A stretch of 22,026 nucleotides of DNA from contig CAJPVJ010000636.1 of assembly GCA_905397405.1 (NCBI GenBank), positions 1 through 22,026 of the forward strand, in the 5' to 3' direction. This DNA comes from Oppiella nova (Eukaryota; Arthropoda; Arachnida; Sarcoptiformes; Oppiidae). A model generated the notes under the pieces. That model was not told where the DNA came from. It saw nothing but the letters and a program-made list of their open reading frames with translations, and did not search any database. This document shows positions 10,198-19,744 of the stretch, piece after piece (position 1 is the first letter of the stretch; the number at the start of each line of letters is the position of its first letter). The position numbers and the translations under genes were made by a program.

Positions 10198-10200
10198 CTG

Positions 10201-11553
10201 TCCAGTCTATGTCTACTAACCTAATGGCACAGAAAACTCTGTGTAATGTTTGTATAATATCTTACATTCATTTTGTAACACGATTTCTCTATCGCCCACC
10301 ATTAGTACAACCAGTGAATTGTTTATAACGAAAAATCTTACGAAAAAATAATAAAAATCTCATCAAAAGCCGCTTTTCCTAGTATTCGTTAATTAAAATA
10401 AACGTAAAAATCTCTCATTACTATTGAAATCAGATTAAGCCCTCCGATAACTAACCATTTGCTTGATTAGTGATTAATTGGACTTTTCATTGTTATATAA
10501 GTTTTGTTTAACGTTATAAAACATATAAATTTTATTTATCTATTCAGCAAATTCTGCGAAACAAGTCTTGAAAAGTCTCTCTCAACTCAACCATCACTTC
10601 AATGCACAAAATGAATTGATTTGTTAGACAAACAACTGATACAAAATTAATTAGCCTATTATGAAGAGCCACTGGATCCTAACTTGGTAAATCTCATTCA
10701 ATATAGCAATTAATTGTTTGAAAAGTAAATATATTTAATTTGGTAACAAAAACATCGATCTATTGTTCCGTATATAAAGTGTGCAAAAATGTCGATTCAC
10801 TTTAAGTACAGTTTTATCTAAATTAAATATAAAGTCTGAAAATAAAAAGTTTTTTTGTGCACTCCGTTTATGAGATAAAATCTAATTGACAGAACCCTAT
10901 CATTAAGTAAATGTTAAAGAGTAAGTACTGTATTTAGGGGAACAGTAGTTTTTAGGCAAAATACAACAAACAGACTACAACTCAATGTTTACAACTATTA
11001 GTCTTTATTTAAAATGTTTGTTATATACGCTATACTAAGTTAGTATTATAATGCAATTGAAGAATTCAATAGAGAATATGAAAAATAATTAATCTTTTGT
11101 CGCATTTTGCGCTTCTGGTGTATAGCCCCTTAACATTGTGTTACGATTTTTATTGCATAATATTGTAATAGATATTCTTGCTTATTGCACCATAATCTTA
11201 ATTAATTTAAAGCCATATCGCTAGTAAATAATTATCAAAAATAATAATAAAGATGTATAAATAAAATTACCATTAGTTTTATAGTTATAACAGCAATGTT
11301 GGCTAAATGGCACACATTAGTGGAAAAATTTGTTTTTTCAATAAACATGTAATTCTAGCTATAATTGAGTTTAACCGTAGATTTGCAGCTAATGTAAGAT
11401 TAGACACACACACGAAAACCACTAGCAATATATTATCGACGCAATTGTGTAACAATTTTTCGTGTCTACAAAATTACGGTTAAGACACAGAAAATTAAGT
11501 CAAATCTATCGTCTCCTCCTATATATTTGCATTATTTATCGCCACAAAACACT
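10201..11553. other. Mostly AT-rich non-coding stretch
   Basis: No exon or RNA gene seen. Short GC-richer patches near 10290-10460 and 11100-11150 have no coding signal. If the frame at 9867-10064 is expressed, the first few hundred bases here would be its upstream region. Confidence 0.6.
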
Positions 11554-11587
11554 CATACCCTTCCCATTCAGAGCCCTTAAGGGTATG
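11554..11587. other. Inverted repeat with central CCCTTAAGGG palindrome
   Basis: CATACCCTT at 11554-11562 pairs exactly with AAGGGTATG at 11579-11587 across a 16-base loop. An alternative fold is the perfect 10-bp palindrome CCCTTAAGGG at 11574-11583, which overlaps the right arm. The GC content of the stem is unusual for this DNA. Function is unknown. Confidence 0.5.
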
Positions 11588-11805
11588 GGAATTGCTATAC
11601 ATTTCGCACAAGAGTTTTGTTTTTGTATAAAAACTATTGTTGACTTATAATTACATTTTCCCTTTTCTTATATCATATATATTTCTTTATACCATTGTAT
11701 TGTATTAACTTATTTCTATTGGATTATCATTATAGCATTTGATAGTTTGCGATCAATAACAGTAAAAGTTAAGCCTTTATGGGATATAAAGTGCGGAATC
11801 ATATA
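11588..11805. other. AT-rich spacer
   Basis: No feature supported between the hairpin and the first copy of the 127-bp repeat. Confidence 0.6.
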
Positions 11806-11932
11806 ATTTTTAGGAAATATAAATTTAATACTTTAGTGAATAATACAGATGTCTTATAAAACTAGTTATTTTGTAAACATCTCCTATTCTAAGCTATAAA
11901 TTAAAATCTAAAGCAAGTTTTAAAATTATGAT
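11806..11932 (+). repeat. 127-bp dispersed repeat, copy A
   Basis: This segment beginning ATTTTTAGGAAAT recurs at 12441 and 12569. It differs from copy B at only three sites, all transitions (A to G in GAATAATAC, C to T in AACATC, C to T in AAGCAAG). The flanks of A and B do not match, so the unit boundaries are sharp. It has no terminal inverted repeats, no coding content and no obvious RNA polymerase III boxes. It could be a short interspersed or satellite-like unit. Confidence 0.93.
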
Positions 11933-12440
11933 ATTAAGACAATCATTCACTAAATGAACGGATCTTTGGCTTCATTTTTATTGTTAAATAAGTAGATGAA
12001 AACGTGAAATAAAAACGAAAACTTAATTTAAATAGTTTGCAATACAAATGATTTTTCGTTTTACTGTATGTATCAAATATATACAAACATAATGATTAAC
12101 ATAAACACCAGTACTTTAAATTTCACTATTATTTTGCATTGTAGTATACATTATTGTATTCATTAGAATAGATGTTCAAATTCTTATGGGAATTCAGCAT
12201 TAAATAACCATGCACCCAAACATTTCTGCATTTCTTATACTACTTATATTTAACTGTAGATTTACAGCCAATTTCTTTTGACGTATTTTTTAGAGAAAAA
12301 GCTTTAATAACATAATTGTTTTTGTGAGTTATACTGATTATTGAAGAAAATTCTAATTTATATTTTAATTTGATTTATACTCAATTTTCATGTTTCAATT
12401 TAAATGTATTTATAATAATATAATAGGATTTTCTTATTTA
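11933..12440. other. AT-rich spacer between repeat copies
   Basis: No gene or array seen. A short stretch near 12249-12272 resembles one near 11370-11392 (TTTAACTGTAGATTTACAGC versus TTTAACCGTAGATTTGCAGC). This is too short to call a repeat family. Confidence 0.6.
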
Positions 12441-12567
12441 ATTTTTAGGAAATATAAATTTAATACTTTAGTGAATAGTACAGATGTCTTATAAAACTAG
12501 TTATTTTGTAAATATCTCCTATTCTAAGCTATAAATTAAAATCTAAAGTAAGTTTTAAAATTATGAT
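12441..12567 (+). repeat. 127-bp repeat, copy B (tandem with C)
   Basis: First unit of a two-unit tandem with period 128. It is identical to copy C over nearly its whole length, and both share the same three differences from copy A. That suggests one B-like copy was duplicated locally after it separated from A. Confidence 0.95.
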
Positions 12568-12568
12568 A

Positions 12569-12693
12569 ATTTTTAGGAAATATAAATTTAATACTTTAGT
12601 GAATAGTACAGATGTCTTATAAAACTAGTTATTTTGTAAATATCTCCTATTCTAAGCTATAAATTAAAATCTAAAGTAAGTTTTAAAATAATG
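12569..12693 (+). repeat. 127-bp repeat, copy C
   Basis: Second unit of the tandem. It matches copy B until the last few bases, where TTATGAT is replaced by TAATGTA-like sequence. The near-perfect identity points to a recent duplication, or to an assembly effect if the unit is long-read unresolved. Confidence 0.95.
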
Positions 12694-13344
12694 TAACATA
12701 ATAAATCGGTATACGGTATTACATGAAAAATGAAAACTCTGTCAGCTATTTGTCAGTCAAGTTGCTAATAAAAGTTTTCAATTATAATATCATATTAAAT
12801 ATCAGTAAAAAAGGTATACAGAGTAGTTTATTTGATTTATTATTCAGCAAAAATAACATTCTGTATGAGAACAACACATTAATACTTATATAATATATTA
12901 AAATATAAATCTGTGATCAAAGCGATTCTGGCACAAGAATGTCGGCGCTATTAATAAGTGTCAGACAGTCTTAATAAGAATAAAGATAAATGAAAAATAA
13001 AAAGTAAATAAAACTTTTTGTCGCTTTTATATACCAAAGCACTTCACAAATAACTCCTTATAAAAACTCTTTATAAAAGACTAATATTTAAGCTATAATT
13101 GTGTATAAGTTCTACATTTTGACAACACAATTAGCTTGTTTAGTACAGAATTTGTTAAATGCTATTTGAGTCAATTTGGCTATAAAAATGCCATAAATTA
13201 TTTGTATTTTACGGTAATGTCAGAGTTCGTGATGAATGAAAAATAAATACTCACTTTTAAAAATATTATTATCTAGAGAAATAAAAATTTTTATTGTGAG
13301 AAATGTTGAGTGAGAAACACATTTCATTTTACTGGTACTAAATG
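12694..13344. other. AT-rich non-coding stretch
   Basis: Contains a small GC-richer patch near 12921-12970 without a readable exon. Nothing else supported before the inverted-repeat element. Confidence 0.65.
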
Positions 13345-13471
13345 AGTATAATTTTTATGATCGCAAATGGTGTTTGTACTTTTCACCCGCAATTAACTTT
13401 AACACAACAATAACAGCACAGAATTTGTCAGAATATTCTGTTAGCGAACGAAATACAAGTAAAAACTTTTT
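13345..13471 (+). repeat. Left arm of long inverted repeat
   Basis: Pairs base by base with 14305-14431, positions in the two arms adding up to 27776. It holds a GAATATTC palindrome at 13431-13438. The arm is GC-richer than the surrounding DNA and contains CpGs (TCGC, CCCGC, GCGAACG). Confidence 0.97.
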
Positions 13472-14304
13472 ACATTTACAATGCTTTCCGGTTTCAGTTA
13501 ATTGGACTAAAATAGGGAACAGAAATAATTATATCCATGAGAAAAAAATATATATAAATCTCGATTAAGACATCTAAGATAATTAGACTCCGCTTTTAGG
13601 TCACAATTTGTATCGAATTTTCTAATCTCGAACTCAATCTCGAAATTCTCATTATAACACAAATGATCGATAAAAAAATTCTCTAATATTCTGGTCGTGT
13701 ATAAAAATTGGATAACTATAAGCTATGCTAAAAATCATATGAATTTCTGATATAATGCCACTCAATAGTGTACACATGAAGTGTATGTACTGTACTGTTA
13801 GTGTGAAGTGCTATATCCATACGATGTTGAGTGTAGTTATCGTAATTCATCGCTCACTCCATTGATTTGATAAATTATAACATTTTTTGTTGATTTTTTT
13901 ATCCATTAAAGCGATCGAAAGAAAAGCAAAATTAAACCCAAGAAGTTGTACCGAAATATGAACCATAAAATTAGATTAAAAAAGAGAATATTAAGGAAAA
14001 TAATTACTGTATTTCGGAGGAAATATTTATCAATTTATGGATGCATTGCATGAATAGATGGGCCACTCGTGTGCACCCATTGAGTGCTTCTTTATGAATG
14101 TCTATCCTATAAGTGACACCGAAATTGATTATCGATTCCAATCAATCTTTTTTACCCACTTTTTCGTAAGTATGTGATGAGAGGGAAACTCATGTTTTTG
14201 TGTTCATGTTATGCATTCATATATTTCGAGCCAATATTTTTGCCGATGAATGGAAAGGCATTACATTTTCCTATCAGTGTTAACTTGTATGAGAATATTC
14301 TGTG
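13472..14304. other. Spacer between the inverted arms
   Basis: Mixed AT-rich and GC-richer DNA with no coding frame that I can support. GC-richer patches at 13740-13860 and 14040-14280 hold short words such as CACTCAAT (13759-13766) and its complement ATTGAGTG (14079-14086), but these are out of register with the main arms. A GAATATTC lies at 14293-14300, just inside the right arm. Confidence 0.6.
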
Positions 14305-14431
14305 AAAAAGTTTGTACTTGTATTTCGTTCGCCAACAGAATATTCTGACAAATTCTGTGCTGTTATTGTTGTGTTAAAGTTAATTGCGGGTGAAAAGTAC
14401 AAACACCATTTGCGATTATAGAAATTATACT
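14305..14431 (-). repeat. Right arm of long inverted repeat
   Basis: Reverse complement of 13345-13471 with four substitutions. Complementarity stops sharply at both ends: inward at 14304 and outward at 14432. A TG/GA microsatellite begins only 14 bases outside it. Confidence 0.97.
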
Positions 14432-14444
14432 ATGAATTGTGTAA

Positions 14445-14497
<53 letters not shown>
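14445..14497. repeat. Compound microsatellite (TG)n(GA)n
   Basis: Six TG units followed by about 20 GA units, same order as at 1-58 and 19704-19740. It lies immediately outside the right inverted arm. Confidence 0.98.
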
Positions 14498-14499
<2 letters not shown>

Positions 14500-15901
14500 C
14501 AAATAAATCTCAAATTTCCAATTCTGTTTGTAAACATAATTCAATATAATTAGAAAAGATGTGAAGACCTTGTGTTGAATATTTGATTTTTGAATTTTTA
14601 TCCATCGCTAGACTTTGTATATGCCATTCAAATGCGAGCGAAATCTCTGTTGAAATATATTTCTTGTGTATTATGTAAACGGCTTAAGGCTTTGGAAGTT
14701 ATATATTTACAAAATCTTATACTGTATTTGTTATTTTATAGCTTCATAATTTACATTTAGCTCAATAAATATACTCTGGAAACAATGTTAAATATTTTCA
14801 CACTTAATATTATGCACATATTTTTAATGTCAAATAGTAAGAAACATATACCGACTTTGTGAAATATATTTAAATTTTTACTTTTACTAGTTAAATTTTG
14901 AATCTAATAATTTATTTAATAGTAGTAAATGCATAGAAACATGTTAATTAACAAAAAAAAATAAAAGCATGTTAAGAATATAGTTAGAGCAAGCATATTT
15001 AATTGGATGGCACCATGCAATTAGTAACACGGCTTACATTATAAAGCACTATAGTATCTAAATTAATTAAACTTGATTAATAAGCAAAATTTTATTTATT
15101 ATTCATAATATCAAATGTAATATTTATGTTACTTTATGACTTACCCTTTTGCATTTACTTTATAAAATTGTGCAATTATTATGTAAATAATTCATTAAAT
15201 TTATTGAATTACACATTCACAAAAATTATTTTAAGCACTTATTAATAATATATTTATCTGAAAGTTTTTTAATACATTAAAATATTTTTATTACTGTTCA
15301 TAAATTTAGAAAAAATTAGATTTGAAATTAAAATTAGTATTTTATTTATACTTAAAGAATATTACTGTATATTACTTAACATTAGCATAAATATTAGGAA
15401 TATATTATTGATTAATTCATAAATCTATAAATCATAATATTTAGCAATTAATGGCAATTTCTCTAAGATTTTGTCAATATATAAGTTATAAAATCATTTA
15501 TTTTCAAACCATTAATTCTGTATTCAATCGCATTGTCTTAAACTAAAAAATAATAATTTTTATTATAAAATAAATTAAATTTTATACGCAATATAATTTG
15601 ATTTTTAGTTTTATAAAATTAGTTTGCATATTTGCTTTGTGTAAAATTTTAACTATAATTATATTACTACTCTGGGATTACATTTTTTGTGCAAGTGGAA
15701 ATAACAAAAATAGTTTTATTTATAAATATTTTCATTGCTTTTATTCGTTGATTCTGTTATATAAATATATTTGAATGCGAAAAATCAAATTACATTTCAT
15801 GTCTGCATTCGTTAAGTCATTTTCGTAGCGAAAACACACAACAAACAAATATTTTAATAAAATTATTTCAAATTGGGATAAAACCTAAGTTTTAAGAGCT
15901 C
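14498..15901. other. AT-rich non-coding stretch
   Basis: Long AT-rich region with stops in all frames. No gene, RNA gene or tandem array seen. Composition becomes a little more balanced near 15780-15900, ahead of the TATA box. Confidence 0.75.
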
Positions 15902-15909
15902 TATAAAAG
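15902..15909 (+). promoter_or_regulatory. Canonical TATA box
   Basis: TATAAAAG preceded by GAGCTC and followed by GCAAG, a very good match to the metazoan TATA consensus in a locally GC-containing setting. A start site would fall near 15932. A heat-shock-element-like AGAATATTCT lies at 15913-15922, between the box and the expected start. Downstream ATGs give only tiny frames (18 codons at most near 16050), so any transcript would be non-coding or quickly spliced. A donor-like GTAATG lies near 15985. Confidence 0.35.
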
Positions 15910-16217
15910 GCAAGAATATTCTGTTGTGTTTTGTGTGAATGTGTTTTAACTAATATAATAGTGATGTAGGCCTACACTCGCTGTGGTAATGCGTTTTAGT
16001 GTTAAATATTGTGTTTTGTTTTTTGTTTCACAACTGAGTTGCTGTTGTGTTATATGTTTGCAACATTGAAACAGACGTATTGTAAAAGTCAAACACATCA
16101 ATGGATTTAATGTTTAATATCAAAAGTGAATCTTAATATGTATTTAGGATTATTGGGATAAATAAGGAGGACTTTACTCCTATTATGAGCGAGTGTTTCC
16201 ACTTATGTTCACTAAAA
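15910..16217. other. GT-rich, GC-richer stretch after the TATA box
   Basis: The plus strand is notably rich in TGTG/TTTTG words and contains CTCGCTGTGGTAATG. A small hairpin-like AGGAG...CTCCT lies near 16166-16181. No protein family is recognisable. Confidence 0.4.
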
Positions 16218-16328
16218 ATCAATGTCCGACTGTTTTTCGCTGTAAACATATTCTCAGTTGGAATCGACACATGAAAATAGTTGACATCAAAGACATTTCC
16301 ATTGCATAAGTGCTTAGGTTTTGGTCGC
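16218..16328 (+). repeat. 111-bp exact direct repeat, copy 1
   Basis: Identical at every base to 16330-16440. It ends in TTTTGGTCGC immediately before the N at 16329. Probably a contig end. Confidence 0.98.
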
Positions 16329-16329
16329 N
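16329..16329. other. Single N at a contig join
   Basis: The only ambiguous base in the window, placed exactly between two identical 111-bp segments. This is what a scaffolder or gap-closer leaves when it abuts overlapping contigs without merging them. Confidence 0.9.
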
Positions 16330-16440
16330 ATCAATGTCCGACTGTTTTTCGCTGTAAACATATTCTCAGTTGGAATCGACACATGAAAATAGTTGACATC
16401 AAAGACATTTCCATTGCATAAGTGCTTAGGTTTTGGTCGC
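16330..16440 (+). repeat. 111-bp exact direct repeat, copy 2
   Basis: Second copy, starting ATCAATGTCCG directly after the N. Perfect identity together with the N makes an assembly artefact far likelier than a real tandem duplication. If so, 112 bases should be removed here. Confidence 0.98.
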
Positions 16441-18869
16441 AAATGAGAAATACATAAAAACATTATAATAAACACTAATAAAAACACAGTTAGACTACCA
16501 ATGGGGATGGTTATCTAGAGTTAAAATGTTCAGAATATATGTATTTAATAAATGTATGCAATTCATGGCATTAGTCTTAATATATAAATGTTGAACTTAT
16601 TTTCTGGTCCCAAATAAATCTTTACACTACTTTATGCGACAAAATTTTTTATTAATACTGCGTTAAACATTAATATTAAAAACATCTTTAATAATTAAGA
16701 CTTGTTTACTAATAAATCATTTCTAAGAAAATCTTTAATTCATTGATTTTATACATATTATACAAATTAATATTGCGTTAGAGTTTAAATCTAATTACTT
16801 AATTAGGAATTTATTGTTTTCTAAATCAATTTTTAATATTGTTCAACAAAGTATTAAATTACAAAATATAATTAAAAAACTTATTATATTAATTGAATTA
16901 CAAATCGATTTTGTAATTAGGCTTATTTTTATAGTAATATGAATGTTTACTTGTAAATATGTTTGATGACAATGTTATTGCAAACAATATAAACTGAATA
17001 TTAGGTAATTTTATTATTATGTAAATCAATAATACGCCAAAATTATTATCCAATCATAAATAAGCAAGTTCTAGAAAATTGTAATTAATATAAATGTTGC
17101 TTATAATAATATTTTATATTTTTAATGTAACTTTTAAATAATTTTAAATTATAATGATGCTTAACAATCATGATATTTTAGTAGTTTGATAAGTAATTTT
17201 GTTGGTTTAAAGTTTAAATACTGTAACATTACAATACATATTCAAATGAATACAATATCTTAATAATTTTATATGGATACTAAATGAACGTGTTTTTGTA
17301 ACATATTTGTATATTGTAGTTCTAGACAGTTAAATCCAATATCCAGTTTTATAAAATATATAAAAACAAATACATTATGTATAGTGGTTTAGTGGTACCT
17401 CTCGGTCCCATTTGGTCAGTATAACTATAACAATAACTACTATACAAACTACTTGAAAATTTATTATTTATAGATTTTCTTAGTTTTTCGATTTTATCAT
17501 AAGATTGTTTTGTTTGATTTGTATGACTGGCACACACTAGCCTTAAATATTTATAATATATATAGTCTTCAAATACAAAATCTTTATATACTTACTGTAT
17601 ATAAAATTCAATTGTAATTTTTGTTGGCACTCACACTTTTAGTTGTTATTTTTTGTATGTTTTATAAATACTAATACATATTTTTATGATTTATTTATTT
17701 CAGTAGTAATTCAGTTTTGTTTGTAATAGTATTTTGTTTAATATTTCAATAAATATTTATGTTATGTACAGAATTTTTAATTATAAACTTCCTTATTTAT
17801 TTATAATATTAATGTGCAAAATATGTATCATATTTTGTTATTCAAGTTAAATAATAAGGATTATGAATGACATGTTTATTAACGAATAAAATGTTATTAT
17901 TAATAATTTTAGTTTCATTAATATTAATAAACTAATAAAATGATGAGCGTTTATGTAATTGCTTAACTTATTAGTTATACTGTATAACTTATACAAAACA
18001 CATTTAGGTCTATAAGCAATTTCAATCAATCAGAATATTTAATGTGAATTGTATTTTCATGAAAAACAAAATTCTGGGAATTTTCTGTATTATTTTATTT
18101 AAATATTAATATTCTAATGCATTTTCAGACTGATTGACAAATGTGTATATATGTCTCTATAATATATTTATATGGAAATGGAGTATATAATCTAGTGAAT
18201 GTACTTGTATGGAGCATATTTTGATAAATACTATTTTCATAGAATATATTAAAATAATATTTGTTTTATAACACATATTTATAATAATATTCTTTATAAG
18301 TTATAACGATTGCTCATTCATTTTATTTTAAAACGATGTTTGTCCGAATCTATATTGAAATAGTTAAAAATTCATCTTATAATTATATTTAAAAATTATA
18401 ATATTATAATTTATAAAATGTATTTGTTATTTTAGAATATATTAATTTATTAGCAAACGAAATGACTTATTTTTATGTTAATTTTATTTAATTCATAGAA
18501 ATGAAATTCACGGAATTAAAAACACAAAACATGGAAACATTTGCATTTATTTAGTGTATTATTCTGTCATAGAGTTCCGTTTGATATAACCATTTCCTAT
18601 TAAACATATGAAAAGGAGATCGCTTTAAAATGTAGTCTACTTTACAGCATATAAGTAGATATAATGACATCGATTTAATATTTTTCTAAATGGCAATAAA
18701 CTTACAAATTCTTTGCCATAAGGTCTTTATAATAGTATAAAACAAAAATAAGTTTTGATTTATTCTTTTAAAAGACATACAAAAGCCATTAGATTTTGCA
18801 TCTTATGTATTGATTTTCAAAAAATATTATAAATTTTTGATAAATCAACTCTTTTGCATACTATAAACT

Positions 18870-18871
<2 letters not shown>
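16441..18871. other. Long AT-rich non-coding stretch
   Basis: About 2.4 kb of very AT-rich sequence. Frames that can be read here begin at non-ATG codons or are low-complexity I/L/Y/N strings, so none is called. The only GC-richer patch is at 17385-17410 (TGGTACCTCTCGGTCCC), too short to interpret. Confidence 0.75.

Positions 18872-18908
<37 letters not shown>
18872..18908. repeat. (CT)n microsatellite
   Basis: About 18 uninterrupted CT units at the left edge of a more GC-balanced island that continues to about 19500. Confidence 0.97.
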
Positions 18909-18910
<2 letters not shown>

Positions 18911-19498
18911 TACTAAAACTAATAGGGATTGTGTTTAGTGTACAGTAATTATATATCAATAGTGTACAGATTGATTAGTGGGCCAAACAAAACAATTTAT
19001 TGTGTCATAAACCGTAATGATTTCGCAACAAAATGAGTCAATAAAACAATAAATATTTATTAATTCAATGTATAGTCGGTAACAGAAATCAATGAACTTT
19101 TAAAAAGAGAGAAGTTTTGTCTTTTGTTTGGATCATTAGATCAGAGAATGAGTCCATTTCTCTGCCGTTTGATTAATACATATAAGAAATCAGAAAAGCA
19201 TTGATTTTTGTTTTGTTTGGTCTCGAGAAACAAATTTCTCTATTTTCTTGTGTTTAGACAAAAAGCAAATTTATTTTGTTTGAGAACTCAGTGTATATTT
19301 TGTGGGTTTGTTTCCGATTAAGGACTCACTCCATATGAACTCCTCATTTAACTCCTCCCGTCCTCCCGTTCCCCTCATCTCTCTATTACTAGAAATAATG
19401 GTTGTTTCGCATACAGTGTGTGCCAAACGTCTAGAAGTTATATATTTTCTATTCCTTCTTCACTACAATAAAAGCTTTATTTTTATAGACATCTGAGA
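18909..19498. other. GC-balanced island with polypyrimidine tract
   Basis: More balanced composition than the flanks. It includes ATTAAGGACTC at 19317-19327 and the C-rich tract at 19351-19374. A plus-strand frame from an ATG at 19335 to a stop by 19496 begins MNSSFNSSRPPVPLISLLLE. Its Ser/Pro content comes from the CT-rich tract, and I see no family, so I do not call it a gene. Confidence 0.4.
19357..19374 (-). other. G-rich tract on minus strand
   Basis: Plus-strand C-runs at 19357-19359, 19365-19367 and 19371-19374, with TCC runs between, give three G3+ runs plus shorter GG runs on the minus strand. This is a weaker quadruplex candidate than 4190-4216. Confidence 0.4.
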
Positions 19499-19520
19499 CT
19501 CTCTCTCTCTCTCTCTCTCT
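19499..19520. repeat. (CT)n microsatellite
   Basis: About 11 CT units on the plus strand. It faces the (GA)n array at 19713-19740 in inverted orientation, so the two could pair in a transcript. Confidence 0.97.
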
Positions 19521-19703
19521 TACCATATTTACTCACTTAAGAGCTTCTCATAACATAAAATCCAAAAATCACGTGAAAACTCTTTTTAGTCACTTAAAAA
19601 TAATAAAAATAACAATTCCAAAAAATGTTGTTTATTTTTATTTTTTCTTAATATCAAAAATACTTTTCTAAGTGATAAAGATATGAAAGTGTAAATGAAT
19701 GAA
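19521..19703. other. AT-rich spacer between CT and GA arrays
   Basis: Non-coding AT-rich DNA that would form the loop if the flanking CT and GA arrays paired. Confidence 0.6.

Positions 19704-19740
<37 letters not shown>
19704..19740. repeat. Compound microsatellite (TG)n(GA)n
   Basis: Five TG units followed by about 14 GA units. Third case of the TG-then-GA arrangement in this window, here preceded by GAATGAATG. Confidence 0.98.

Positions 19741-19744
<4 letters not shown>

Larger units (their letters stand above)
13345..14431. mobile_element. Candidate foldback/MITE-like element with 127-bp inverted arms
   Basis: Two arms of 127 bp at the ends are inverted copies of each other and enclose about 833 bp. 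They align without gaps and with four mismatches, about 97% identity. The outer ends read AGTATAATTT inward, and both flanks carry ATG directly next to the arm (13342-13344 and 14432-14434), a possible 3-bp target duplication that is too short to be sure of. No transposase frame is present inside, so the element would be non-autonomous. Alternatives are a long-hairpin RNA locus making endogenous siRNAs, or a local inverted duplication. The arms are real; their classification is an inference. Confidence 0.5.

Noticed and set aside
11462-11650. Plus-strand 62-codon frame
   Set aside because: Starts at GTG, has no recognisable domain and spans the hairpin at 11554-11587.
11370-12272. Similar words TTTAACCGTAGATTTGCAGC and TTTAACTGTAGATTTACAGC
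   Set aside because: Similarity covers only about 20 bases and does not extend into the flanks.
13374-13568. Plus-strand 64-codon frame
   Set aside because: Begins at TTG and its first half is simply the left inverted arm translated.
17349-18029. Two minus-strand frames (17349-17537 and 17847-18029)
   Set aside because: They start at GTG and TTG and are compositionally indistinguishable from noise.
19302-19496. Plus-strand frame across the polypyrimidine tract
   Set aside because: The full frame starts at GTG. The internal ATG at 19335 gives about 53 codons whose Ser/Pro content reflects the CT-rich tract.
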